Of a DNA stretch of 64,000 bases, positions 55,802 to 64,000 are shown piece after piece. The stretch's first letter is position 1. The number at the start of each line of letters is the position of its first letter. The position numbers were made by a program, and so were the translations under genes. The notes under the pieces were generated by a model. That model searched no databases and was not told the origin of the DNA. It saw only the letters and a program-made list of their open reading frames with translations. The DNA lies in contig JBGAFI010000019.1 in NCBI GenBank assembly GCA_044227325.1, positions 1 to 64,000 on the forward strand, read 5' to 3'. The DNA comes from PFJX01 sp044227325. GTDB lineage: Bacteria; Pseudomonadota; Gammaproteobacteria; Burkholderiales; Thiobacillaceae.

Positions 55802-56430
55802 GGTCGTCCTTGAAGGCGGGCCAGTTGCCGGTCGTGCCAGCGGCCCAGCAGAAGTTGCGAGGATAGCGCGCCCAGCAGGGCCAGGAACATGTCCCACTGG
55901 GTATCCCAGACATCCCCCTGGGTGGCGAGGAAGGCCACCGCCTCGTCGCCGGAGGCGACCGCCACCCACCACTCGATGAGTTCGTAGCTCGCGGATATCG
56001 CCAGACAGACGCAGGTCACCAGGAAGAAAAGCCACTTCCCGGCAACCAACGGCGAGCGGCGCAGCAGGATTTCCCGGGCGACGATGGCTGGAATGAAGCC
56101 CTGGGCCACGTGGCCCACCCGGTCATAGTGGTTGCGGGACAGCTCGAAAGCGTCGCGAATCCAGTTGAACAGGGGCATCTCGGCGTAGGTGTAATGCCCG
56201 CCCACCATCAGGATCACGCCATGCAGGGCGAGCAGACCGTAGGCCAGGGGCGTGAGGGGAAAGCGCCCGTGACTCAGCAACAGGATCGGCAGACCGATGA
56301 GCACCGGCGCCACTTCCAGGAACCAGGTAAAACGGTCGCGGGGGTCGACGCCGGACCAGAGCAGCACGGCGAGAACCAGCAACAGCCAGGGCAAGGGGGA
56401 GGAACGCACGGACACTCCGGAGATCGGCAT
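55798..56430 (-). CDS. DUF2238-family membrane protein
   Basis: 210 residues, six hydrophobic segments, with conserved NHYDRVGHVAQGFIPAIVARE, SASYELIEWWVA and GDVWDTQWDMFLAL. DUF2238/YjdF family, function unknown. First gene of the operon DUF2238-folE-like-ICMT-b561-yceI-yceI. Confidence 0.88.
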   Translation of the reverse strand: MPISGVSVRSSPLPWLLLVLAVLLWSGVDPRDRFTWFLEVAPVLIGLPILLLSHGRFPLTPLAYGLLALHGVILMVGGHYTYAEMPLFNWIRDAFELSRNHYDRVGHVAQGFIPAIVAREILLRRSPLVAGKWLFFLVTCVCLAISASYELIEWWVAVASGDEAVAFLATQGDVWDTQWDMFLALLGALSSQLLLGRWHDRQLARLQGRP

Positions 56431-56580
56431 GGCGCGAGTATAGGGCCGGCGGGATGCACTTCCGGACCCGCGGCCAAAGAGAAAAGTTCAAACCGGCGCC
56501 AGGATTTCGTTAGGGATTTGTTAAGCCCGCCGACGCGGAGAAAAGACAAACTGGCAGCATCCTTTTTCCCGAAGTCACCC

Positions 56581-57054
56581 ATGCAAACCCTTGTTTCCCG
56601 CGCCCTCCTCCTGCTCGACGAGATCGGCGCCTGGCTGCCCCAGCTAGGCCTGCGCCTGCTGCTGGCCTACGAGTTCTGGCAATCCGGCCTCGAGAAATTG
56701 CACGGCGAGAACTGGTTCGAGGACATCCAGGACCAGTTTCCCTTCCCGCTCCATCTCGTGCCGCCGGACGTCAGCTGGCACCTGGCCACCGGCTTCGAAC
56801 TGGCGGGCCCCGTCGCCCTGCTACTGGGTCTGGGCACGCGCTTCTTCAGCGCCTCCCTGATCGTTCTCACCCTCGTGGCCTGGGCCAGCGTCCATGCCGG
56901 CAACGGCTACAACGTCTGCGACAACGGCTACAAGCTGCCCCTCATGTACGCGGTCATGTTCCTGGTGCCTCTGTTTTCCGGTCCGGGCCGCTTGAGCCTG
57001 GACCATCTCATCCGCAGCCGCCGGGCTTCCGTCTCCCCCGCCATGGCCCGCTGA
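56581..57054 (+). CDS. DoxX-family membrane protein
   Basis: 157 residues with four helices: GLRLLLAYEFWQSGLEKLHG, WHLATGFELAGPVALLLG, NGYNVCDNGYKLPLMYAVMF and a charged tail. DoxX/SURF4-like; roles in redox balance or quinone handling are known for some members. Monocistronic or leading the downstream phosphoribulokinase gene, 134 bases away. Confidence 0.85.
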   Translation: MQTLVSRALLLLDEIGAWLPQLGLRLLLAYEFWQSGLEKLHGENWFEDIQDQFPFPLHLVPPDVSWHLATGFELAGPVALLLGLGTRFFSASLIVLTLVAWASVHAGNGYNVCDNGYKLPLMYAVMFLVPLFSGPGRLSLDHLIRSRRASVSPAMAR

Positions 57055-57188
57055 ACCCGGCGGAGTCCACCCCGCGTTCGGCCGGCCCCTGGGCGCGCGC
57101 CAGGCGAACATGCCGCCTATGGGCTTTCCGCGCGGCTTCGGTGCTAACATCCCGGGCTCACATGACATGTTTTCGGGGGAAAAGCATC

Positions 57189-58139
57189 GTGTCAGCCCGA
57201 CATCCCATCGTCGCCGTCACCGGCATGGCCGGAGCGGGCCTGTCCACCGTGCGGCACGCCTTCAAGGACATCTTCAAGCGCCAGGGCATCAAGCCTGCCA
57301 TCGTCCACGGCGACACCTTCCGCCGCTTCACCGACCGCCAGTTCGCCGCCCTGCTCGAGGAAGCCCGGGGCAGCGGCCGGCGCATCTCCTGGTTCGGCCC
57401 GGAATGCAACCTGTTCCCGGAACTGGAAACCTTCTTCAAGACCTACGGCGAAACCGGCGCCGGCGTGCTGCGCGAATACGCCCACAACGAGACGCGCGGC
57501 AGCGCGCTGGGCGTGCAGGCGGGCGAGTTCACGCCCTGGCAACCCATGGCGACCGGCAGCGACATCCTGTTCTACGAGGGCCAGCACGGCGGCCTGGTGT
57601 CGGACACCTGGACCCGGCGCAAGGTGGACTCGCGCCACTTCCCGCCCGAGATCGACCGCCGCGTCGGCCAGAAGGGCATCGACGTGGCCCAGTACGTGGA
57701 TCTGCTCATCGGCGTGGTGCCCGCCATCAACCTGGAATGGATCCAGAAGATCCATCGGGACATCGCCCACCGCTATTGCAGCTTCGAGGAATCGGTGGAA
57801 ACCATCCTGCGCCGCATGGACGACTACATCCATTACATCGTGCCCCAGTTCGGCCTCACCGACATCAACATCCAGCGCATGCCCCTGGTGGACACCTCCA
57901 ACCCCTTCGTCGCCCGGGACGTGCCCACGCCCACCGAATCCGTGCTGGTGATCCATTTCCGCGACCGGCGCCGCCACGACTTCGCCGATCTGATGCGGCG
58001 CATTCCGGATTCCTACATGTCCCGACCCACCACCATGGTGGTGCCCGGCGGCGAGCTGAAGCTGGCCCTGGAAGTGATCTGCACGCCCCTGCTCCAGGAA
58101 ATGATGGAAAAACGGGCGGAGACGCTGGCGGAAGCCTGA
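57189..58139 (+). CDS. prk: phosphoribulokinase, class I
   Basis: 316 residues from the GTG at 57189 (SARHPIVAVTG). Converts ribulose-5-P to RuBP, the Calvin-cycle CO2 acceptor. P-loop GMAGAGLST (usually GSSGAGT), RRFTDRQ, FGPECNLFPELETF, GEFTPW, LFYEGQHG, VVPAINLEWIQKIHRD and NIQRMPLVDTSNPF give a full family match. Whether it serves carbon fixation depends on a RuBisCO elsewhere; none is here. Start uncertain by a few codons. Confidence 0.9.
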   Translation: MSARHPIVAVTGMAGAGLSTVRHAFKDIFKRQGIKPAIVHGDTFRRFTDRQFAALLEEARGSGRRISWFGPECNLFPELETFFKTYGETGAGVLREYAHNETRGSALGVQAGEFTPWQPMATGSDILFYEGQHGGLVSDTWTRRKVDSRHFPPEIDRRVGQKGIDVAQYVDLLIGVVPAINLEWIQKIHRDIAHRYCSFEESVETILRRMDDYIHYIVPQFGLTDINIQRMPLVDTSNPFVARDVPTPTESVLVIHFRDRRRHDFADLMRRIPDSYMSRPTTMVVPGGELKLALEVICTPLLQEMMEKRAETLAEA

Positions 58140-58148
58140 CCGCCCCCT

Positions 58149-61100
58149 TCAAGCCGCCGGTTTTTCCGATGCTTCGGCCGCCCCGCGCGGCCGAAGTGCT
58201 TTCCTGATCCAGCCCATCGCGTCGTCCACGTAGGTGAACAGCACCGGGATCACCAGCAGGCTGAGGAAGGTGGAGGTGATCAGGCCGCCGATGACGACGA
58301 TGGCCATGGGCGCGCGGAAGCTGGGATCGACGCCCAGCCCCAGGGCGATGGGCAGCATGCCGGCGCCCATGGCCAGGGTGGTCATGACGATGGGGCGGGC
58401 GCGCTTGGACGCCGCGTCCAGCAGGGCATCCCAGCGCGACAGGCCATGCGCCCGGCGCGCCAGGACGACGTAGTCGATGAGCAGGATGGAGTTCTTGGTG
58501 GCGATGCCCATGAGCATGATCAGGCCGATCATGGACGGCATGGACAGGGCGGTATGGGTCAGGAACAGGGCCAGGAAGGCGCCGGGAATGGACAGCACCA
58601 GCGCCGCGAGAATGGTCACCGGCTGCACGAAATCCCGGAACAACAGCACCAGCACCACGTAGATGCACATGACGCCGGTGGCCATGGCCAGGCCGAAGCT
58701 GTCGAACAGTTCGTTCATCGTCTCGGCATCGCCCACGCTGGTCACGCTCACGCCGGACGGCAGATGGGCCAGGCTGGGCAGGGCGTGGGCCTGCTTCTCC
58801 ACCTCGCCCAGGGGCATGCCGTTCAACTCCACCTCGAAATTCACATTGCGCATGCGGTCGTAGCGGTCGATCTGGGCCGGCCCGCTGTCGATGGCCAGGC
58901 TGGCCACGTTGGACAGCGGCACCGGACCGCGCTCGCCCGGCACCGGCAGGCGCGCCAGCAGCGCCAGATCCTCCCGCGCCGAATCAGGCAGGCGCACCAC
59001 CACGGGCACCTGGCGCTGGCTCAGGTTGAGCTTCGCCAGGCTCTGGTCGTAGTCGCCGGCGGTGGCGATCCGCAAGCTGTCGGCGATGGCTTCCGTGGTG
59101 ACGCCCAGGTCGGCGGCGCGGGCCGTGTCGGGCCGCACGATCAATTCGGGCCGTGTCAGGCTGGCGCTGGAGGTGACGTTGCCGATGCCCGGCAGGGTGC
59201 GCAGATCCCGTTCCACCTTGTCGGCATGCTCGGCCAGCACGCGCCCGTCCTCCCCCGCCAGCACCAACACGAATTTCTCGTTGGAACCGCCCAGCCCCAC
59301 CTTGACGCGCACGCCGGGCAATACCTCGAGGGCCTGGCGCAACTGGGTCTCGATGTCCTGCTTGCTGAGACCGCGGCGCTGGCTGCGATGGGTCAGGTTC
59401 AGGGTAAGCGTGGCCTTTCGCACTTCCGACGCCCCCAGGGATTCGAACGGATCGGCGCCCGAGCGGCCGCCGCCGATGGCGGTGTAGATCAGCTTCACAT
59501 GGGGATTTTTCCGCACGAGTTCCCGCGCCTGTTGGGCGGCGGCGTAGCTCTGCGCGAAGGTGCTGCCGGGCGGCAGGGTCAGGCTCACCTGGGTCTGGGA
59601 CAGGTCGTCCGGCGGGATGAAGCCGGTGGACAGATAGGGCAGAAGCGCGAAGGAACCGACGAAGAACGCCGCCGCCGCCAGGGTGGTGAGCACCCGGTGC
59701 TTCAGGCAGGCGCGCGCCCAGCCGCCGTAGATCTCCAGCCAGCGCGGCGGCTTCGAAGCCGCGTGGGGTTTGAGGATGTAGGCCGCCATCATGGGCGTGA
59801 GCAGACGCGCGACCACCAGGGAGAAGAACACGGCGATGGCCGCGGTCCAGCCGAACTGGACGAAGAACTTGCCGGCGACGCCGCTCATGAACGCGGTGGG
59901 CAGGAACACGGCGATGAGGGTGAACGTGGTGGCGATGACCGCCAGACCGATCTCGTCCGCCGCTTCCATGGCCGCCTGATAGGGCGTCTTGCCCATGCGC
60001 AGATGGCGCATGATGTTCTCGATCTCGACGATGGCGTCGTCCACCAGGATGCCCACCACCAGGGACAGGGACAGCAGGGTCACCACGTTGATGGAAAAGC
60101 CCAGCCAGTGCATGGCCGCGAAGGCGGGAATCACGGACAGCGGCAACGCGGTCGCCGACACCAGGGTCGCGCGCCAGTCGCGCAGGAACAGCCAGACCAC
60201 GAGGACCGCGAGGATCGCGCCCTCGTACAGCAGGGTCATGGAACCCTCGTAGTTCTCCACCACCGGATCGACGAAGTTGAACGCTTCGGCAATGACGATA
60301 TCCGGATGCGCCGCTTTCAGCCTCTCCAGGGCCGCGCGCACGCCCTCGGCGACTTCCACCTCCCCGGCGCCCCGGGAACGCACGATCTCGAAGCCCACCA
60401 CCGCCTTGCCGTCGAGCAGGGCTGCGGAACGCCGTTCCGCCACCGTGTCGCTGACCTTCGCCACTTGATCGAGGCGGATGCGGCGACCATCGGACAGGGC
60501 GATCTCCAAGGCCCCCAGCTCCTCGGCGCTTTGCACCGTGGCCAGGGTGCGCACCGCCTGCTCGCTGGACCCCAGGTCGGCGCGTCCGCCCGGCGACTCG
60601 CGCTGGGTCTGGCGCAAGCGGCGGGAGATGTCGGCGGCGCTGGCATTCAGCGCCAACAACCGGGCCGGGTCCAGCTCCACCCGCACTTCCCGGTTCACGC
60701 CGCCGACCCGGGACACCGCGCCCACGCCCTTCACCGCCAGCATGGCCTTGGCCACCTGGTTGTCGACGAACCAGGACAGGGCCTCGTCGTCCATGCCGGG
60801 GCGTCCGGAGAACGCCCCTCCCTCACCCCCAGCCCCTCCCCCGGCGGGGGAGGGGAGCGTCGAGCCGCCTTCGGCGGGCCGGGGCAAGGAAGCCACGGTG
60901 TAGGTCAGGATGGGCACGCCGGCCAGATCCACCTTGGCGATGACCGGGTCGAGCAAGTCTCCCGGCAGGTCGGAGCGGATGCGGGACACCGCGTCGCGCA
61001 CGTCGTCCACCGCCTCCTGGGTGGGCTTCTCCAGTCGGAATTCCACCGTCACCACCACCACGCCGTCCTGCACCTTGGCGTAGATGTGCTTGACCCCCTG

Positions 61101-61322
61101 GATGGTGGCCACCGAGTTCTCGATCTTGCGCGCCACCTCGGTTTCCAACTGGGCCGGCGCGGCGCCCGGCAGGGACGCGGTCACCGTCACCATGGGCAGA
61201 TCGATGTCCGGGAAATTCTGGATCTTCATGGCGCGGAAGCCCATCAGGCCCAGCAGGGTGAGCATGATGAACAGCAGCACCCCGGGAATGGGGTTGCGGA
61301 TGGACCAGGAGGAAACGTTCAT
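58149..61322 (-). CDS. RND efflux permease with in-frame repeat insertion
   Basis: 1057-residue HAE1/AcrB-type inner-membrane proton antiporter with 12 helices and two large periplasmic loops. Proton-relay aspartates in GILVDDAIVEIENIMRH near residue 430. Residues about 143-178 hold an extra Gly/Pro-rich segment (STLPSPAGGGAGGEGG) encoded by a 10-bp-stem GC palindrome at 60833-60855. This lies at the edge of the porter domain and looks like a dispersed repeat inserted in frame. Works with the adaptor encoded upstream (18-base gap). Substrate unknown. Confidence 0.92.
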   Translation of the reverse strand: MNVSSWSIRNPIPGVLLFIMLTLLGLMGFRAMKIQNFPDIDLPMVTVTASLPGAAPAQLETEVARKIENSVATIQGVKHIYAKVQDGVVVVTVEFRLEKPTQEAVDDVRDAVSRIRSDLPGDLLDPVIAKVDLAGVPILTYTVASLPRPAEGGSTLPSPAGGGAGGEGGAFSGRPGMDDEALSWFVDNQVAKAMLAVKGVGAVSRVGGVNREVRVELDPARLLALNASAADISRRLRQTQRESPGGRADLGSSEQAVRTLATVQSAEELGALEIALSDGRRIRLDQVAKVSDTVAERRSAALLDGKAVVGFEIVRSRGAGEVEVAEGVRAALERLKAAHPDIVIAEAFNFVDPVVENYEGSMTLLYEGAILAVLVVWLFLRDWRATLVSATALPLSVIPAFAAMHWLGFSINVVTLLSLSLVVGILVDDAIVEIENIMRHLRMGKTPYQAAMEAADEIGLAVIATTFTLIAVFLPTAFMSGVAGKFFVQFGWTAAIAVFFSLVVARLLTPMMAAYILKPHAASKPPRWLEIYGGWARACLKHRVLTTLAAAAFFVGSFALLPYLSTGFIPPDDLSQTQVSLTLPPGSTFAQSYAAAQQARELVRKNPHVKLIYTAIGGGRSGADPFESLGASEVRKATLTLNLTHRSQRRGLSKQDIETQLRQALEVLPGVRVKVGLGGSNEKFVLVLAGEDGRVLAEHADKVERDLRTLPGIGNVTSSASLTRPELIVRPDTARAADLGVTTEAIADSLRIATAGDYDQSLAKLNLSQRQVPVVVRLPDSAREDLALLARLPVPGERGPVPLSNVASLAIDSGPAQIDRYDRMRNVNFEVELNGMPLGEVEKQAHALPSLAHLPSGVSVTSVGDAETMNELFDSFGLAMATGVMCIYVVLVLLFRDFVQPVTILAALVLSIPGAFLALFLTHTALSMPSMIGLIMLMGIATKNSILLIDYVVLARRAHGLSRWDALLDAASKRARPIVMTTLAMGAGMLPIALGLGVDPSFRAPMAIVVIGGLITSTFLSLLVIPVLFTYVDDAMGWIRKALRPRGAAEASEKPAA
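60833..60855. repeat. palindromic GC-rich repeat within RND permease gene
   Basis: CCCCTCCCCC, a GGC loop and GGGGGAGGGG, flanked by CCCTCACCCCCAG. This is the form of a widely dispersed intergenic hairpin repeat in proteobacteria, here inside a coding region and translated in frame as a Gly/Pro segment. Confidence 0.75.
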
Positions 61323-61340
61323 GGCTGCGGTGACGCGGAT

Positions 61341-62435
61341 TCAGCGGGGCGCGGCATCCACCACGCGCACCAGATCGCCGTCGGCCAGGAAGGCGCCGCC
61401 GGAAGCCACCACGCGCGCGGCCGGGTCGAGGCCGCCGGCGATCTCGATGCGCTCGCCCCAGCGCCGGCCGATGCCCACCTTCACCAAGGCCACGCGGGAA
61501 TCCGCGCCGACCCGGAGCACGTAGCTGAAACCGTCGCGCAACACCACCGCGCTCTGCGGCAGGGTCAGCCCGCGGGATCGACCGAGTTCGATGTCGCCCC
61601 GGGCGAACATGCCGGCCCGCGCCGCGCCGGGCACCGGCAGGTCCACGTAGACCAGGCCGTTGCGGGTCTGGGCGTCGACGGTGGGCGCGAGCATGCGCAC
61701 CCGGCCCTTGACCCGGGTACCGTCGGCCAGCTCGATGACCGTGGTCATGCCAGGCTTGAGCCGGGACAGGTCCGCCGCCGCGACTTCCGCGCGCCACTCC
61801 AGGCGGCCGCTCCGGATCAGCCGGAACAGCTCCTCGCCCGCCGCGGGCACCGCGCCCAGGGTGGCGCTCCGGGCCGAGATGACGCCATCGTCCGGCGCCA
61901 CGACGCGGGTCTGCTGCAGGCGCACCTGGCGCGAACGCAAGGCCGCGCGCTGCGCCTCGACCCGGGCGCGCGCCGCGTTCTCCAGGGTGTCCGCCTGGGT
62001 CACCTTCTGTTCGCTGACGAAACCCTCGCCGCGCAACTCCCGCTGGCGGCGCGCGTCCGCCACCGCCTCGGCGAGATTGGCCTCCGCCTCCGCCAGCGCG
62101 GCGCGCGCTTCCGCCAGCTCGGCCTGCACGGTTTCCGGCGCGAAGCGGGCCAGCACCTGTCCCCGCTTGACCCGGTCGCCCACGTTGACCAGCACCGCTT
62201 CCAGACGCAGGCCGCCGGTTTCCGCGCCGATGCGCGCCTCCTGCCAGGCGGCGATGTTGCCGTTCGCGCTGACGCGCAGGGGCAGTTCGGACACGCGCGG
62301 CTGGACGACGGTCACCGTCAGCGCGGGCCGGGCCGGCGCGGCGGGCTTGCCGGTCTCGGCGCCGGCGCCGGGCGCCGCGAGGGCAAGGGCGGACACGAGC
62401 AGACAGGAGAGGAGACGAAGCGGATGGCTGGACAT
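61341..62435 (-). CDS. RND efflux periplasmic adaptor subunit
   Basis: 364-residue membrane-fusion protein. Signal peptide (SCLLVSALALAAPGAGA), barrel-sandwich (GNIAAWQEARIGAETGG, VGDRVKRGQVLARF), alpha-hairpin (AELAEARAALAEAEANLAEA), then beta-barrel and membrane-proximal domains. No lipobox Cys. Bridges the permease and an outer-membrane channel. The ATG at 62435 was preferred over an upstream frame that lacks a signal peptide at the start. Confidence 0.92.
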   Translation of the reverse strand: MSSHPLRLLSCLLVSALALAAPGAGAETGKPAAPARPALTVTVVQPRVSELPLRVSANGNIAAWQEARIGAETGGLRLEAVLVNVGDRVKRGQVLARFAPETVQAELAEARAALAEAEANLAEAVADARRQRELRGEGFVSEQKVTQADTLENAARARVEAQRAALRSRQVRLQQTRVVAPDDGVISARSATLGAVPAAGEELFRLIRSGRLEWRAEVAAADLSRLKPGMTTVIELADGTRVKGRVRMLAPTVDAQTRNGLVYVDLPVPGAARAGMFARGDIELGRSRGLTLPQSAVVLRDGFSYVLRVGADSRVALVKVGIGRRWGERIEIAGGLDPAARVVASGGAFLADGDLVRVVDAAPR

Positions 62436-62603
62436 GGCTTTTGCTGAAGCCCGGTGGGGCGCCGCTCGGGTGAGGGGTGGACGCGGGCCGGGCGATGGAA
62501 TTCGCGGAATTATAGGGCGCGCCCCGGACAACGCATATTTCAGAAGCATCAAGGACGGCGGGGTGGGGAAAAGACCTTCATCAAGCGCCCGGGACAAATA
62601 GGT

Positions 62604-63809
62604 TCAGTCCGCCAGGAACAATTGCAACAACTCGTTCAGGAAGCGGCGGCCGGCGGGACTGGGCCGGATCAGGTGCAAGTCACGCTCCAGCAGACCGCGC
62701 TTTTGCGCCTCCGCCAGGGACGCTTCCGCGACGGCGATGGACAGGCCGGTGCGCGCCTCGAACAGGCGCGGCTCGAAGCCCTGGTTCAGGCGCAGGGCGT
62801 TCATCATGAATTCGAACACCCGGTCGTCCCGGTCCAGGTCGCGCCGTTCCGACAAGTGATCCGCGCTGTCCGGGGCGAAGGAGGCTTCCAGATAGGCCTT
62901 GGGATGCTTGACCCGGGCCTGGCGCTCGATGCGGTCATGGAAGGACAGCTTGCCGTGGGCGCCGGCGCCGATGCCCAGGTAGTCGCCGAAGGTCCAGTAA
63001 TTGAGGTTATGGCGGCAGCGGTGGTCGCGGCGGGCGAAGGCCGAGGTTTCGTAGTGTTCGTAGCCCGCCGCGCCCAGGCTGTCCTCCACCAAAGCCTGCA
63101 TGTCCGCCGCCAGGTCGTCGTCGGGCAGCGCGGGCGGGTGGGCGGCGAACGGGGTGTTGGGCTCCAGGGTCAGGTGATAGGCGGAGAGATGGGGCGGCGC
63201 CAGGGCCAGGGCGGCGTCCAGGTCGCGGCGCAGGTCGTCCATGTCTTGCCCGGGCAGGGCGTACATCAGGTCCAGGTTCACTTCCTCGAACAAGTCCAGG
63301 GCCGCCGCCGCCGCCGCCCTTGCTTCCTGGTCGTCGTGGATGCGGCCCAGGGCCTTCAGGTGGGCTGGGTTGAAGCTCTGGATGCCCAGGGACAGACGGT
63401 TCACGCCCGCGTCCCGGAAACCTCGGAAGCGGGCCGCCTCGAAGGTGCCCGGATTCGCCTCCAGGGTGATTTCCGCGACGGGCGACACCCGCAACAGGGT
63501 GCGGACACCGATCAACAGCCGGTCGATGGCCCGCGGCGCGAACAAGCTGGGCGTGCCGCCGCCGATGAAGATGCTGACGATTTCCCGGCCCCAGATCTGG
63601 GGCACGGTCTGCTCCAGATCGCGCAGGAGGGCATCCAGATAAGCGGTCTCGGGAATTTCGTCGCGCGCCGCGTGGGAATTGAAGTCGCAATAAGGACACT
63701 TGCGCACGCACCAGGGAATGTGGACATACAGGGCAAGGGGCGGCGGCGTTTCCAGGCGGCCGTCCATCAGGACGGCGCCGACAGCCCTATAATTTGCCGG
63801 GTCAATCAC
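62604..63809 (-). CDS. hemW: HemW, radical-SAM heme chaperone
   Basis: 401 residues. Radical-SAM cluster CVRKCPYCDFNSHA, with GGGTPS and LEANPGTFE. It lacks the extra N-terminal Cys of HemN, so it is HemW, a heme-delivery protein, rather than a true coproporphyrinogen dehydrogenase. The GTG at 63809 has GGAGG upstream; an ATG at 63767 is an alternative. Confidence 0.93.
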   Translation of the reverse strand: MIDPANYRAVGAVLMDGRLETPPPLALYVHIPWCVRKCPYCDFNSHAARDEIPETAYLDALLRDLEQTVPQIWGREIVSIFIGGGTPSLFAPRAIDRLLIGVRTLLRVSPVAEITLEANPGTFEAARFRGFRDAGVNRLSLGIQSFNPAHLKALGRIHDDQEARAAAAAALDLFEEVNLDLMYALPGQDMDDLRRDLDAALALAPPHLSAYHLTLEPNTPFAAHPPALPDDDLAADMQALVEDSLGAAGYEHYETSAFARRDHRCRHNLNYWTFGDYLGIGAGAHGKLSFHDRIERQARVKHPKAYLEASFAPDSADHLSERRDLDRDDRVFEFMMNALRLNQGFEPRLFEARTGLSIAVAEASLAEAQKRGLLERDLHLIRPSPAGRRFLNELLQLFLAD

Positions 63810-63823
63810 CGGGATACGCCTCC

Positions 63824-64000
63824 ATGCACGAAGCCGGACCGAAGCTGGACATCTCCACCTTTCTGCTTTCCTCCATTCATGACATGAAGAACTCCATGGG
63901 CGTGATGGCGGCCTATCTTTCCGACGCCCTCGCCGCCCGGGAGGAGACCAGCGGCGTCGCGCGGGAAAAGACCGCCCAGGCCTTGTACGAGGCGCAACGG
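63824..64000 (+). CDS. probable sensor histidine kinase, 3' part outside window
   Basis: First 59 residues of a gene continuing past the window (MHEAGPKLDISTFLLSSIHD...). The segment SSIHDMKNSMGVM resembles a histidine-kinase H-box with its phosphoacceptor His and following MKN. A TATAAT lies at 63788-63793 and a CCTCC just before the ATG is not a good site. Divergent from hemW with a 14-base gap. No downstream domain visible, so this remains tentative. Confidence 0.55.
   Translation, partial: MHEAGPKLDISTFLLSSIHDMKNSMGVMAAYLSDALAAREETSGVAREKTAQALYEAQR

Noticed and set aside
58446..62447. Very long plus-strand open frame opposite the RND genes
   Set aside because: Antisense of the RND permease and adaptor; His/Gln/Gly-rich composition with no family match. 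Long antisense frames are expected at this GC content.

Overview
The window is one gene-dense, GC-rich chromosomal segment with almost no mobile DNA. Gene order and families point to a betaproteobacterium near Nitrosomonadales or Rhodocyclales. The evidence is a hisG-D-C-B-H-A-F-I-E / hinT / tatABC block joined to mlaFEDCB-ibaG-murA, an XrtB-type exosortase exopolysaccharide (EPS) cluster, and glnS-cysS beside an L,D-transpeptidase, ppiB and lpxH. DsrE2, TusA and rhodanese genes plus a phosphoribulokinase suggest sulfur-based and possibly autotrophic metabolism. The genus cannot be fixed from sequence reading alone.

Region 1 (1-14605, all minus strand) is a polysaccharide locus. From its 5' end it encodes EpsD prolyl isomerase lipoprotein, a CPBP protease, EpsL outer-membrane barrel, EpsB initiating glycosyl-phosphate transferase, EpsE export protein, EpsF (Wzz-like), EpsG (BY-kinase-like), exosortase XrtB, a DHH phosphoesterase, a fused ATP-sulfurylase-like/APS kinase, a phosphomannomutase-family enzyme, Gmd and Fcl. 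GDP-fucose supply, PAPS synthesis and a possible PAP-recycling enzyme sit together, so a fucose-containing and perhaps sulfated EPS is a reasonable hypothesis.

Region 2 (14801-25565) holds PhoH, Bcp, tRNA-Ser, a GT2/VTT/ArnT-like trio for lipid-linked sugar transfer, Tas, HU, a cupin, AmtB, TatCBA and HinT. Region 3 (25655-38690) is a complete split-gene histidine operon (short HisG, so HisZ is needed from elsewhere), then murA, ibaG, an ABC-2 exporter and the Mla phospholipid-transport genes. Region 4 (38725-50283) contains a DUF72-like short protein, a secreted Met-rich protein with six 25/26-residue repeats, cysS/glnS, a TPR/L,D-transpeptidase pair sharing a C-terminal domain, ppiB, lpxH, two exported hypotheticals and a FadL-type porin.

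Region 5 (50472-53004) is a sulfur-trafficking group: a dsrE2 broken by a frameshift, tusA and a rhodanese. The last two carry nearly identical palindromes just upstream of their starts. ispB follows, flanked by tRNA-Thr and tRNA-Pro. Region 6 (53019-64000) has a six-gene operon (DUF2238, a divergent FolE, ICMT-like methyltransferase, cytochrome b561, two YceI), then DoxX, phosphoribulokinase, an RND efflux pair whose permease carries an in-frame palindromic repeat insertion, hemW, and the start of a probable histidine kinase.

The points most worth following are the PAPS/PAP pair in the XrtB locus with its degenerate sulfurylase domain, the Met-rich repeat protein, the shared sulfur-gene operator, the broken dsrE2, the divergent FolE, and the repeat insertion in the RND permease.
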